From: Datnioides undecimradiatus
Lineage: Eukaryota > Chordata > Actinopteri > Lobotiformes > Datnioididae
DNA length: 64,000 bases
Assembly (NCBI GenBank): GCA_008933995.1
Contig: WARS01000028.1
Coordinates: forward strand, 274,001 to 338,000
Reading direction: 5' to 3'
Below, piece after piece: positions 14,001 through 23,411 of the stretch; within the stretch, counting starts at the first letter, position 1; the number at the start of each line of letters is the position of its first letter. The notes below the pieces were generated by a model. That model saw nothing but the letters and a program-made list of their open reading frames with translations. It was not told the origin of the DNA and did no database searches. Made by a program: the position numbers and the translations under genes.

Positions 14001-17000
14001 ACATTTGCCGTGAGGGATCCTCTCTGCAAAAGCACGTTTCGATCGTTTGAACAGTTAATGTGTGTTTTGATCTCCTCCCTCTGCGCCCGCGCAGGAGGAT
14101 CGAATACTGTCAGACGGCAGATGAGTTCTACAGCACGATGGGCTGCCTCACTCAGGAGATGCTGGAGCACAACCTCATCGACCCCACCGAGCTCATGCAG
14201 GTGCGGGACAGAACAAACACCAACGTCTTTAACACCTTTTAATGATTTTAAATTCACGTGTGCGTTACGCATCGCCTGTTCTCTCCCCGCTCCCCTCGTG
14301 TCGTCTGTCAGGAGGTTTACTCCATTGCTGTGTTTCCCTTCCCTCAACTGGCTGAGCTGAGAGAGAAGTACACCTACAACATCACTCCGTTCCCTACCTC
14401 AGTCAAATCCAATGGAAGGTTTGTTCTGCACTTGGAAATGATGATAGATTTCAAGAGTTTTTGATGATTAACAGCAAAAGTCTGAATGTTTTAATGTGCA
14501 GACAGTCTGAATGTGTGTGTACTTCATCCTTCACAGGCTCAAAACTGTGACAATACAAACAAAACATGACTTTTAAGACGCATTGGGAGCGAAAGCAGCA
14601 GCCAAAGTCATAATAATCCTTTAAAATCTGAAATATAATGTTTGATTTACTTTGTAAAGTGTTAGCAGTGATGTTAATGCTGTCATCGTCTTGCTCTAGT
14701 GGTGGTCTGGGCAGCTGGGAGAGCGACGATGATGCCGACATGGATGATGAAGACTCCGTGGTGACGGCGCTCGGTTGCCTGGGTCCGCTGGGCGGCCTGC
14801 TGGCCCCCGAGCTGCAGAGATACCAGAAACATCTCAAAGGTCAGCGCCGCCACATGAATCCCAGCACGGAGACAGCCGCAAAGTGTTTCGAGACAAAACC
14901 GCCGCCCCGAATCCTCCCGTCCTGCCCCAGATTTGACTCCAATTACCAAACGTCTCTGATCTGTTTCCTCCAGACAAATCCCCACTTCCTGCTCCCTCAG
15001 CGGCTCCGCCAAAGATGAAAAACAGCCTCAGGGCTTTAGTTAAACACATTGGTTAAGATCTGAAGCTGAAGCCATCACCCTCCAGAGAGATTTAGAAACG
15101 GCTTCGGAGGAATGAGTGTTACATTTAACCTCATAAGCAGATCTCAGTGCAGCTGATTTGACCTGGTTCAGAAGGGAAACTTGGCTCGTTCTTCAGAGGA
15201 CGCGAAGCAAACGAACATCAACAAATCATTCGAGCGTAATTACAGTAAACAGCTGCCAGAGGCCTCAAAGGCAGCATTTTACATTGTGTGCCATTGTGTG
15301 GAGGAGGCAGTGATGGTAAAGTACCTTTCAGCACACTCAAACATGTTTTCATGTCTGCAGAAGCTTCTTTTTTTAGTCTAAAAGCATAAAGTTAATCACA
15401 ACATCAGAGGCAGCAAACCCCAAAAAAACAGGAAGGACTGACTCAGAGCGCTGGGATCGTTTCATCCAGAGCCAGAGACTCTGAAAATGAAAAGTAACTT
15501 TAGACCAAATGCAGTAATGTGGTCTGCAGAACAGTTTCAGTCATGCTCAGTGTGTTTTAAGTTCAGTCAAGGCGTGTTAAACTCTAACTCAGTGCGGGCT
15601 GGGATCAAAGTAAGGTGCAAAAGTGATTGTTTTCAGTCTCCTTATTAATTATAGGTGCAGTTTGGGTGGAGCATGCATCGGTGCACCCTTCTGTTGGAAT
15701 GAAATTCACTTTAAATAGCAGGAAAACACTCCTACGCTGACTTTAGACCAGGTGCAGTCGCTTTCTGCTGCCTCAAGATAGAAACGCACTGTCGAGGAGC
15801 CTGAACACACCTTGTTTAAAGACCATCACACCCACTGGAGCTCCAAAGGGTGCACAGATACATTTGTTGCACGCGCAGGGTGGGTGCCGGACACAAAAGA
15901 GGCGACTCTGTTGGTTGGAAATGATTACAGTTGTGCTGGGCTGTGTGCAGACAGGACGCTTTGTCTTTTAGATATAAAATAAAGAAACCATTTAAATCTC
16001 GTTCTCCTCGCTTAGAACCAAGAGGCTGTTTTATGTGGCATGTAGTTTTGCGTCTCTAGTGGTGAGCTGAACTTGATTAAAGGGGATTAAAGCGAAACTG
16101 GGTGAGCAAATAAGGAAGAAAAGGAGCTTAAACGCTGGATTTTGTCTGATTTGTGTATTTTTCTGGTACTCCCACTTTCTGAACCAAAGCCCAGTGACTC
16201 TAATCTTTGAGTTCTTAGTGTCTGAAGTCATGGAGAAAAAGAGTTTGGTGTTGGGATGAAGAACATGTCCTGATCAGTGTCTCTTCTTCTTCCTACCCTC
16301 CAGACCAGCGAGCAGAGCAGGGGAACATCGCAGAGCTGAGCCCGGGAGCGGTGGGAGCCGGAGGAGCTGGCGGGGGCGGCTCCGGGGGAGGAGGAGGAGG
16401 AGCAGGTGCCAGGGCGGAGCATCAAGCAGCAATCAACAGCATGATGATGGAGAGGATGAGCACTGACATCTACGCCCTGAAGAAGCAATACGCGCGCATC
16501 AAAAGGCGGCAGCAGCAGCAGGCTATGCAACTCTACATACGCACAGGTGGGGGCGGAGTCATAGTCCTCACAGTCACCGCTAATCACGCCATCGCTGCCT
16601 CTTCTGTTCACTGTTTACACATGAATGTAATGTTTTACACCAAAACATCAACAAGGCATCATCTGTCATGTTATAACACAATAAATAAGTAAACATTACA
16701 CTATAAAATGACAATATTCACATTAATTAACATGAATTAAAATGACATTGATGGTTTGAAACAGCTTAAAATTCAGCAATCCAAGTACAAAACTCTTTAT
16801 TTCACAACAAAACATTTAGTTTTGTTTGGCGATATTATCCATATGAGACCTTTATTGTTTAAACCTCAGTAAAAGACATGATTTTAACATCATAAAACAC
16901 ATAGATCGTACAGTTAATGCACACTATGAACCACATTAGAGAAGATTTTGAAAGATATAGACACCACGATTGGAGAAGTGTCTTGTTTTTACACTTAAAT

Positions 17001-20000
17001 ACTGTTTGCTGAAACATTCAGACTTACAATAGGAAACACTGACGAGGTTCTGTCGGGGCAGGAGGACAGAAACACACAAACGCAGCAGAACGCAGGATGT
17101 TTGACAGTCATGTGTGACTTGTAGGACATCGACCCGAAGTGGCCATGAGTCCAGGTGTTCCTCAGGAGCGTCCCGACACTCACAGCGACGGTACTGAGCA
17201 CCACGCTGACGGTACTGGTGTCGGACCAAAGGGTCGCCTCAGGCTGGGCTGTGCTGGGGCTGATTTGACGGAATGACTGAATTAAAGCAAACGAGTGATT
17301 GACGGGGGATCATGGAGTCACACGAGTTCCTGAGGCAGATTTCCAAATGCTGTTTTTGGTATAAACAAGAAAACAATCTCATCTCTTAAACACAATGTGC
17401 AACTTAAGAGATAAGTTCTGAAGTTTAAACAGTTTTATTTTATATTTGTGGAACCAAACAAACCATTTTATGCTGATTTTATCCACCCCTTGATAAACTA
17501 AAGAAAAAGCATTGGAAGCCTTGCCGTCTGGGAGCCGCTGCCTCCAAACTATTGAACCTTTCTCACGTCGTATTACCATAAATTCTCTCCTGACTGAATC
17601 AGGTCTTGGTTGGTTGGCTGGTTTTGCTCTCAAAACGCTGGAGGCTGCGTACACGTGTGATTCATTTTGTCAAACAGCTGCCATGTTGAGCGGCGCTAAA
17701 CATAGATTAAATCCACATTTAAATGTGTTTTACACATAAACTCTCTCGGAGTTATCACACGGGGGGCAGCTGCGGCCTCTGACGGGCGTTTTGAGAGCAT
17801 TTTGGAAACAGGTGCTACGCTCTGCTTTCGTTTGTGCTAACTATGGCTCCACATGGGTTTTTTACAGGTGGTATCTGCACAATTTAAGTCCATAAACTCT
17901 AAAAGCTGTAATCTCAGTATGTTTTTGGAGACACCTGTCACAAAAGATGCAAGACAAATCCAAGTAAATCATTTTTTTAATCATTTTACCATCATTCAAA
18001 TGCCAGAAAATTACAGTTTTTATTATGTTCCAGTTATAATAGTAATAAAAAACTATTATAGTTTATCTTTCCTTTATCAGCTTACTGAGAATATCTTCAG
18101 TAGTGACAGATGTCTCCAATGAAACTTGATTTTTGCGACTGATTCATGTTTCTGTGGGTGCTTTCTGGAGGTTTTGGGCAGACTTCTATCACTAACCCCC
18201 GTCTCCATCCTCTAACTCCTGCCACCGGTCGCTCCTCCCATCCAACATATGATTTGTGGAGCTTGTATAACAGCATTACGGCCAAATCTGATGTGTTTTA
18301 CCCTTCACATTTAAACATCTGTTGCCACACACTTGCCCCTCTTTCTGCGCGCTAATCGTCACTCATGCGAACAAACTCTGTAAAGCTCTAATCAGCTTTC
18401 ACACAGACATGTTTACATTGACATGGTTTGCTGACATTGAGAGAAGGCCAAGTCATATTAAGGCCCATATTATATAATATGAGAGAAACCAACATGTGCT
18501 GGGTCAGTGGGCCAAAACACTGCAAGTGACTTTCTGTCAAATCCCTGATGGTCCCATTAATCCTTCAAAGGAAAAAGCGAAGACCCCCTGACGCCCTCTG
18601 GTGTCCGACGGAGGTTTGAAGCTGCTCTGAGCAGCTGGTTGGATTTCTAAATGTGACTCTGTTGCATCTCAGTGATTCAACAGAAGTTGTTAATTAATTG
18701 AACTGAATGAATTTGTCAATCAAAAGAAAACTAATCTGACAATTTTGTAGACTAGATATAATATTTATGGGCCATTTGTTCAGTAAATACAACAATTTGT
18801 TGGTGACAACTCATGAATTTGATTATTCAGTATCACATGACTATAAATTAAACATGTTTTTTTAATGTAAAACAGATTACACATTTGTCAATGTGTTTAA
18901 CATCTATTGATGAAGTGATTCATCATTAAAAATAATATGATATTTGAAGTCGTATAATGTTCGGTAAATCCGCTCTAACATCACTGTGTGGTTGTTACCT
19001 GATTAAATACCTGATTTTCACCGTAAAAGTTTTATGTTTTAAGCAGTTTGGTGTTTGACTAAAGGAAATGTAAGTTCTCTTAAAGTCTAGTTACTGTAAT
19101 GAGCTGACAAAACAGTACCTTATGAGACCATAATTCACAAAATGAACATCACGCTGCACTGAAGACTTAAAAGTAGTGATTTAGAGCACGAAGATGTTTT
19201 CTCTTTTTGTAAATGGTGGAGTCGCCACCTGCTGGCTGTTGAGTGCAGGTTCATGGTACTTCCACTTTTTTATACAGTATGTGGTTTAACTGAGCAGCAT
19301 GGTTAAAAACACACTTCAGTGTGTCACAGTAACCTCAGTCCAAAACAGATCTATCTAATGTACGATAGAACTCACTTATAGTGAGACGATCATGAAATCT
19401 TATATATTTCTCTTTCTTGCCTCATTGTTTTAACCTGGACCATCTACTATAATCCTGTTTTAATGTTGTTCTGTGTCTTTTCACCTTTCACCTTCCCTCC
19501 AGACAAGTGCCCCGCAACCCGCGTCCTGGCCTCTCAACTCAACCCTCCCAGCTCAGTAATCAACCACCTCCTTCTGGGTCGGAAACCACGAGGAGGTGGC
19601 TCCAGACTCCCATCCACGCTACCAGGGTCGCGACCTGCTTCTCTGTCCCAGAGTCATGGCTCCTCGGCCAGGCAGTGCTGTGGCTCGCTGCCCTCCAACA
19701 GCACTGGATCTCCTGGGAGCACTGGAGGAGGTGCGGGGTCGCCCTGGAGAGCTCATGTCCGGATACATCGAAGGAACATAGCCAGGGCCCGGGCACAGCT
19801 GGGCTTTGGAGATTCAGAAGAAAGAGAGGATGATGATGATGAGGTGGAAAGAGAATCTGCGACATTGGAGCGGGAAGAGGAGAGAAAGATAGAGGAGAAT
19901 GATAAGGGAAGGCGTAAAGAGGGGAGTGACTCCTCAGAGTCACCTGACACCTCTGCTACAGGGTCAGTGTGTGAAGAGTCCCCGCAGGTTACAGATGAGA

Positions 20001-20740
20001 CAAAAGAAGCTGAAGTTGCGGAGGTGGTGGTGCAGCTGGACTCCCTGGACCTAGAGGAAGAATCAAATCTGACTTCCACCAACAGCAACGACCCAAGTAC
20101 AGCATCCGGACTACCAGAGTCTAAACCTGTACCCGAAGTCCCTCTCCTCCCTCCTCCGCCATCCTCAGGCCGACACAAAGAGTCTGCTTCCTCAGGTTCA
20201 GAAAGAAACACCACCTCTGACAGACACTTTCCCTCCATTGCTTTACCTCCACCTCATCACTCTTTCAACATCTCTTCCTCAACCCAGAGTCCATCCCCCT
20301 CTCTTGTCCCTACCCCGGCTTCCCTTGGACCATCCTGCTCGTCCTCTCCTACACCTCCCTCCACTCCAACACTTCCCTCCACATCCCACCTGCCATCATC
20401 CCCTTCGGCTAATGGCCTCTCATCTCTCGCCCTTCCCTCATCCTCCACCTTTTACAAAACTTCCTCCCCATCTACCCCTTCGCTTTCCTCTATTTCCTCA
20501 TCGTCCAAATCACACATGTCCTCCTCCCCGTCAACCCCAGCGTTCCCTTCCACCGCCACCTCCACTCCTAAACAGCAAGTCTTTTCCCCATTTCCCAGCG
20601 TGAAGCAGCCCAGGAAATCGGCAGCAGCCAGAAATCTCGGCCTCTACGGTCCTACATCCAGAACTCCCACGGTTCACTTCCCACAGCTGAGCCGCAACCT
20701 CAACCGAAGTAGTGGTGCCGGCACCACCGGCAGGCGATGA
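1898..20740 (+). CDS. tbc1d30: tbc1d30: TBC1 domain family member 30, Rab GTPase-activating protein (whole coding span in window)
   Basis: The protein is a Rab-GAP; mammalian TBC1D30 is reported to act on Rab8 and to restrain primary cilium formation. Coding exons are 1898-2062 (long isoform only), 6980-7142 (short-isoform start), then shared exons 10425-10486, 10652-10717, 11211-11336, 12346-12531, 12645-12714, 13092-13190, 13285-13453, 14095-14200, 14312-14418, 14700-14839, 16304-16546 and 19503-20740. All have AG/GT borders and their phases add up to 2775 nt (924 aa) for the short isoform. The TBC domain covers roughly residues 85-310. It includes a candidate arginine finger R119 in the SIDWDKTLRF stretch and the glutamine finger in GYCQGFN (residues 176-182). 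The C-terminal half is Ser/Pro-rich and acidic but ends in the family-specific FSPFPSVKQPRKSAAARNLG and RTPTVHFPQLSR motifs. Identity rests on close similarity to human TBC1D30 as I remember it. The gene is convergent with prkcq. Confidence 0.95.
2063..3648. other. tbc1d30 intron between the long-isoform exon and the Tc1 insertion
   Basis: I see no exon, RNA gene or clear repeat here. The frame reading on from the exon at 1898 stops at 2212 and is intronic. Confidence 0.55.
3651..5117 (+). mobile_element. Tc1/mariner-superfamily transposon, decayed full-length copy
   Basis: Near-identical terminal inverted repeats begin CACYGCGTTCCACATTATTA on both ends (3651 onward; 5117 backward). TA dinucleotides flank them (3649-3650, 5118-5119), the usual Tc1/mariner target duplication. 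A second copy of the core GTTCCACATTATTA-GCA lies inside each end (3840-3858; 5022-5046 inverted), giving an IR/DR-like layout with unequal spacing (about 190 bp left, 70-90 bp right). The 1467-bp element encodes one broken transposase and sits in a tbc1d30 intron in the same orientation as the gene. Confidence 0.93.
3873..4894 (+). pseudogene. Tc1-like transposase, DD37E type, inactivated
   Basis: The N-terminal part (3873-4222) holds a helix-turn-helix DNA-binding region including LSAAEKREIVQCLGEGMTTL and HRDHRTVKRF. The frame then shifts between about 4195 and 4223 and continues from PPLTKAQKQKRLQW to 4894. A TGA at 4667-4669 interrupts the catalytic domain. Catalytic residues are D in LFTDECRATL, D in FMHDNAPSHA (codon 4586) and E in PDLNPIENLW (codon 4700). 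There are 37 residues between the last two, hence DD37E. With one frameshift and one stop the copy cannot make active enzyme. Confidence 0.9.
5120..5460. other. tbc1d30 intron between the transposon and the minisatellite
   Basis: Nothing recognisable apart from AT-rich sequence with several AATAAA-like words. Confidence 0.5.
5461..6300 (+). repeat. 42-bp minisatellite array with higher-order structure
   Basis: About 20 degenerate tandem units of about 42 bp, consensus near TTTTCTCCACTGGATGGACA followed by a CCTAGAGGCCATTTCACCACA-like half. Two units at about 5830-5910 are virtually identical. A run of variants at 5536-5790 recurs in the same order at 5900-6090 (short unit with GACACACCACT, CTGGCTGGG unit, CAAGTGG unit, CATCATAT unit), so blocks of units were duplicated. 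Because 42 is a multiple of 3, open frames appear on both strands; they are not genes. Confidence 0.9.
6540..6979 (+). promoter_or_regulatory. tbc1d30: CpG-rich promoter and 5' UTR of the tbc1d30 short isoform
   Basis: CpG density rises sharply from about 6540 to 7140 compared with the flanking AT-rich intron, as expected of a CpG-island promoter. It lies directly upstream of the ATG at 6980. An in-frame TGA at 6971-6973 closes the reading frame just before that ATG. I see no clear TATA box, and the transcription start cannot be placed from sequence alone. Confidence 0.55.
6980..7142 (+). CDS. tbc1d30: tbc1d30 short-isoform first coding exon
   Basis: This exon encodes 54 residues starting MRQERLPSAG and including GGVGNIISNVLKKRNGISRS and APRLLCTLEPG. 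They correspond to the alternative N-terminus of human TBC1D30 (starts MRQDK, ends CTLEPG). It ends CCA G before GTGACC, and joining to 10425 makes CTLEPGVDT exactly as in human. An in-frame stop 9 nt upstream fixes this as the start. Confidence 0.92.
8340..8690 (-). repeat. dispersed percomorph repeat with TACTTTTACTTAAGTA-like motifs, copy 1 (partial)
   Basis: The stretch with CAGCTCCACCTTTAACAGCT, then ACTTTTACTTGAGT, ACTTTTACTTAAATA and a CTTCCTCTACC end matches a repeat I know from percomorph genomes. Only the half ending in the CTTCYTCYACC motif is present. Family classification is not attempted from memory. Confidence 0.65.
8810..9460 (+). promoter_or_regulatory. CpG-rich patch, possible internal tbc1d30 promoter
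   Basis: CpG dinucleotides are frequent (for example 8826-8960, 9090-9150, 9280-9430) against a CpG-poor intron background. The patch contains the candidate first exon at 8987-9023. It could equally be a CpG-rich intronic enhancer. Confidence 0.35.
8987..9023 (+). CDS. candidate third alternative first exon of tbc1d30
   Basis: In a CpG-rich patch (about 8810-9460) an ATG in the context CCACAATGG opens MAQDATTEADHA and then reaches CAG/GTCAAA in phase 1. That is the phase needed to join the exon at 10425 (giving ...HAGVDTRL). I do not remember this N-terminus from another species. The donor is only moderately strong and the open stretch is 12 codons, so chance is possible. Confidence 0.3.
10425..10486 (+). 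CDS. tbc1d30: tbc1d30 exon, first exon shared by both isoforms
   Basis: Encodes VDTRLKFTIEPSLGKNGFQQ. It starts after TTCGCAG in phase 1 and ends CAACAG/GTCTGA in phase 0. Both known 5' exons reach it in the same phase. Confidence 0.93.
10652..10717 (+). CDS. tbc1d30: tbc1d30 exon, entry to TBC domain
   Basis: Encodes WYDALKAVARLPTGIPKEWR and KR (22 codons). The acceptor is CTTCCCCACAG and the donor is AGG/GTAGGT. The GIPKEWRKR stretch is the usual start of a TBC domain. Confidence 0.93.
11211..11336 (+). CDS. tbc1d30: tbc1d30 exon, TBC arginine-finger region
   Basis: Encodes 42 codons beginning VWLTLADQYLHSISIDWDKT and ending SLGIQIVK. R119 in DKTLRF is the candidate arginine finger. The acceptor is CTCTCTCTCAG and the donor is AAG/GTAATC. 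A (TG)n tract follows in the intron. Confidence 0.94.
12346..12531 (+). CDS. tbc1d30: tbc1d30 exon, TBC glutamine-finger region
   Basis: Encodes 62 codons including DLHRTGCSSYCGQEGEQD and RWNKTVGYCQGFNVLAALIL. Y177-C-Q179 is the YxQ glutamine finger. The acceptor is CATCCTCTAG and the donor is AAG/GTACAA. Confidence 0.95.
12645..12714 (+). CDS. tbc1d30: tbc1d30 exon, TBC domain
   Basis: Encodes VMIYLIDKVLPESYFANNLR ALS and ends in phase 1 before GTAAAC. The acceptor is TGTGTTCAG. The open frame that reads on past 12714 is intron. Confidence 0.93.
13092..13190 (+). CDS. tbc1d30: tbc1d30 exon, TBC domain
   Basis: Encodes VDMAVFRDLLRLKLPRLSQH followed by LHHLQKAANREAG. The acceptor is TTGCATCAG (phase 1) and the donor is GAG/GTACGC. 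It aligns to VDMAVFRDLLRMKLPELSQH in human. Confidence 0.93.
13285..13453 (+). CDS. tbc1d30: tbc1d30 exon, C-terminal part of TBC domain
   Basis: Encodes SYEPPLTNVFTMQWFLTMFA, then CLPAPTVLKIWDSVFFEG and a run to AIWERLG. The acceptor is CCTCCCAG. The donor is GA/GTGAGT (phase 2), so the apparent TGA at 13455 lies in the intron. Confidence 0.94.
14095..14200 (+). CDS. tbc1d30: tbc1d30 exon after the TBC domain
   Basis: Encodes ERIEYCQTADEFYSTMGCLT followed by QEMLEHNLIDPTELMQ. The acceptor is CGCGCAG in phase 2 and the donor is CAG/GTGCGG. Confidence 0.93.
14312..14418 (+). CDS. tbc1d30: tbc1d30 exon
   Basis: Encodes EVYSIAVFPFPQLAELREKY then TYNITPFPTSVKSNG. The acceptor is CGTCTGTCAG and the donor is AG/GTTTGT (phase 2). 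It is nearly identical to the human segment. Confidence 0.93.
14700..14839 (+). CDS. tbc1d30: tbc1d30 exon, acidic linker
   Basis: Encodes SGGLGSWESDDDADMDDEDS, then VVTALGCLGPLGGLLAPELQ and RYQKHLK. It is an acidic run followed by the conserved GCLGP..LAPELQ block of TBC1D30. The acceptor is TTGCTCTAG and the donor is AAAG/GTCAGC. Confidence 0.92.
14840..16303. other. tbc1d30 intron
   Basis: No exon or repeat is recognised in this stretch. Confidence 0.5.
16304..16546 (+). CDS. tbc1d30: tbc1d30 exon with glycine-rich insert
   Basis: Encodes DQRAEQGNIAELSPGAVG, then a run of about 20 residues that is almost all Gly with some Ala and Ser, then EHQAAINSMMMERMSTDIYA and KKQYARIKRRQQQQAM. The flanks match human TBC1D30 but I recall only a few residues there, so the Gly run is an expansion. 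The acceptor is CCCTCCAG and the donor is CACAG/GTGGGG. Confidence 0.92.
16547..19502. other. tbc1d30 intron before the last exon
   Basis: A 3-kb AT-rich intron. A moderately CpG-containing stretch lies at 17500-17840. No coding exon is supported; human-like protein matches stop at 16546 and resume at 19503 in the correct phase. Confidence 0.55.
19503..20740 (+). CDS. tbc1d30: tbc1d30 last coding exon (Ser/Pro-rich tail)
   Basis: This is a single 1.2-kb exon of 412 codons plus a TGA stop. It starts after CCCTCCAG as DKCPATRVLASQLNPPSSVI and includes SPWRAHVRIHRRN, which is conserved in the family. A strongly acidic/charged stretch follows (about 19800-19930), then about 150 residues of Ser/Pro/Thr low complexity. 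The tail carries the conserved FSPFPSVKQPRKS, NLGLYGPTSRTPTVHFPQLS and TTGRR motifs. The low-complexity part is much longer than in the human short isoform as I recall it, and is probably disordered. Confidence 0.94.
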
Positions 20741-22023
20741 AAACCTATACACTCCTGAACTGATGCTAGAAACATATGTGAAAAATCATTGTACAACTGC
20801 ACCATGTTGCCTCCTGCGTATCAAGAAAAGAACCCATATCTTATTTGAAGTAGGTTGAAAAGAAGAAGTTTAGACGTGCAGAAATCACTTGGTTAGTCGT
20901 GTTGAAATGTGAAGATTGTGGTTCACCTGATAGAGGGGTCATCCTGACGTTCACAAGCCATCACAGACAAATATTCAAGAACTAGTCGATTATTGAGTGT
21001 GAAGCAACTTTCTTCATGTTTTGTTTAGTGTTTACAGTGGCCTATGCGGGTCCTTCTTGACCATAAAGGATACATTCTTAGAAAAAAGGCAAAATATCAT
21101 ATGTGAACTCTGCTTAAGCATGCGTGCTGGACAACAGTATCTTGTCATTGGTGGTGGTGGTTTGGGAAGCTTGAAGAAAGGATTCTCCCTGGACCCATGA
21201 AGAGGCTCTGGTTTGGACAAATGCCTGCTTCTGGACCCATATGTGACAACCTGATGAACTACCTTTTTTCCTTTGAGATTACACAATAGCCATCCAGTTG
21301 TTTCTATGCCAAGTATTTAAAAAAATAATCCAAGAAAGAAGAAATACCTAAGAACTGCTGTAAATAAAGAATCTTAGAAACTTGTGTGTGCCCTAAAAAA
21401 AACCTTCCTAATCTTAAAACTTGTCATCCTGATGCACTTAACATTTTTGGTTCTGCCTGATGGTGAAATCATTCTTTATGTGCCGTCTCTGTCTGTAACT
21501 TGACTGTTGAACACACTGAATGTAATGTCTGGATCAGTAATGGTGTAAGTGTGAGTGAGAATGCTACTCCAGCTTGGCCAAGCTCTGTTTTCGGGTGTGA
21601 ATAGTGTATAACTGTAACGTGGATCTGAGTCATAAAGGCATTTCCTATATAAAATTAGAGTAGAAGCTGTGTTCACATAAAATAGACCTGCACAGCACTT
21701 GAGGAGACCTTTGTTGACCACAGTATTCTTACTTGGAAAACCAACTGCTTCTTGCTGGGCTAAATTCAAGAAAACAAGTAAAAACAGTGTCATAAGTTAT
21801 TTAAAAAGGCACAACATGGTGCTACATTGTTTTTCACAATCAAGACATAAGCATTGTTGATCTAATTTGACTCATAATGAACCGTGGGCGTCAGTTAAGG
21901 ACAAACAATGAGAAAAACTCTACCACACAGCGTAGGCTTTTGACAACATTTCCTGCTGTTTTGAACATTTCCAGAATGCACTTCTTAGCTGTGTTGACGG
22001 ATATTCAGGTTGGCAGCAATAAA
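20741..22023 (+). other. tbc1d30: tbc1d30 3' UTR with two polyadenylation signals
   Basis: No further coding is seen after the stop. AATAAA hexamers occur at 21363-21368 and 22018-22023. Either could end the transcript, giving a 3' UTR of about 0.65 or 1.3 kb. Which is used cannot be told from sequence. Confidence 0.5.
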
Positions 22024-22239
22024 GCTGCTAAATCTGTGTTCCAATGAAACAAATATAGCAGCTGGAAGTGAATTAATTTTTCATATCTTGTTTTATATGT
22101 CCTAAATGTAGTAAGAAGTTTTGATAACAACAAATTCGGAATGTAGGGGTCATTATTTTTATATTTGTATGCATTTCTTTTGTCAGAAACGTTTCATATT
22201 GATCCAGTTTAATTCATTAGGGGGAAGAAAAAAAAGGCG

Positions 22240-22409
22240 CACCGCGGCGATATGTCACTTCCGGTCGCCATCTTTGTTTTCGGATAAAACGGCCGCTAAT
22301 TGTCAAAAAAAGAGTCTAAAATCCTAACTCTCAGGAGGATGGACCATGTTTTTCCTTCTCGTTGGACAGAAGAGACTTTAACATAGCGGGAAATGCCTTC
22401 AAAACAGCG
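22240..22409 (+). promoter_or_regulatory. candidate orphan promoter and first exon between the two gene 3' ends
   Basis: In AT-rich DNA, a short CpG-containing patch has an ETS-type site TCACTTCCGG (22255-22264) followed at once by a YY1-type GCCATCTTT (22267-22275), a pairing typical of housekeeping promoters. About 135 nt downstream, ATGCCTTCAAAACAGCG runs into GTAAGTG (22410), a strong splice donor. I found no convincing downstream coding exon before prkcq, so it may start a noncoding or antisense RNA. Confidence 0.4.
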
Positions 22410-23411
22410 GTAAGTGTTGTCATTTACTGTCAAACTTAGCATAGAAGACCAGATCCAGTCCACCTGCAGGGACACATGGATAGTCTTACTTTGAACTCAC
22501 TGCACCTGTCAGCCTCCTTATATGTGTTATCTCTTTCCTCCTGCACAATATTATTTTATTATATTCATATGTTTTAACATTTAAATGTCAGCTGCCTTTG
22601 TTTTATCTTTAGTAGCCAAATGTGTGTAGAAGGATGTGGTTGAGTTAACATTTGTACTGGTAATGCATGAAACAAAGCATTTCCAGGCAATAATTGTTTT
22701 GTGGGAAAACTACTTTTTATTATCCCAATACTAACTCATTCACAGGAACGCTGTGATTTAACACAAACATACATGCTTTTCACCAATTTTAGTTTCACAT
22801 AAAGTAGCTGTTGTGTCTAAAGTGTGTATGTATGCATCTTTGACTGAGCAATGTGTGAGTGAAGACACGTTGAAAGGAAACGATACCACATATTTCACCA
22901 AAATGTCCTTTATCACCCGGCAGAGGTGTGATGTCAATTTAGGGGACGACTGCACAATAAAGAAACAGTGAGAAGAAAAGGAAGTGACTCATCTGCTTTG
23001 TGTTGTATTTCAATACCATGTATAGTACTGTAGATTTAAATATGTCTGTGAGGTGCAAAATCAACATGTTCTTTGTGTTTGTCTAACTTAGACGGTTGGC
23101 CTTTGGTGGCAGTGGTCCTGTAGTGTTCATGTCATCAGTTAAGATTTGTAGTTTCCGTTTGATAAAGATCTGTAGCAGCTAAAACTGTCACAGTTTAAGC
23201 CGAGTGTGACTTAGATTCACAGTAAGATGTGTTGCATCATTATATTATATAACATTGATGCAAAATTGGTGCACAATCCACAAAGAGAATCTCCATTACT
23301 ACTCCTCCACATTGGTAATTGGTCAATATCTAAAATCGTTATTGGTTTTAAAATGATCAAGAGGTTAAGTATTGGAGACAAAAGGGACAGCAATCTAAGA
23401 AAAACACAGAT

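Noticed and set aside
19560..20448. Antisense open frames opposite the last tbc1d30 exon
   Set aside because: They mirror the low-complexity Ser/Pro coding sequence. The sense frame has conserved TBC1D30 motifs and the antisense frames have none.
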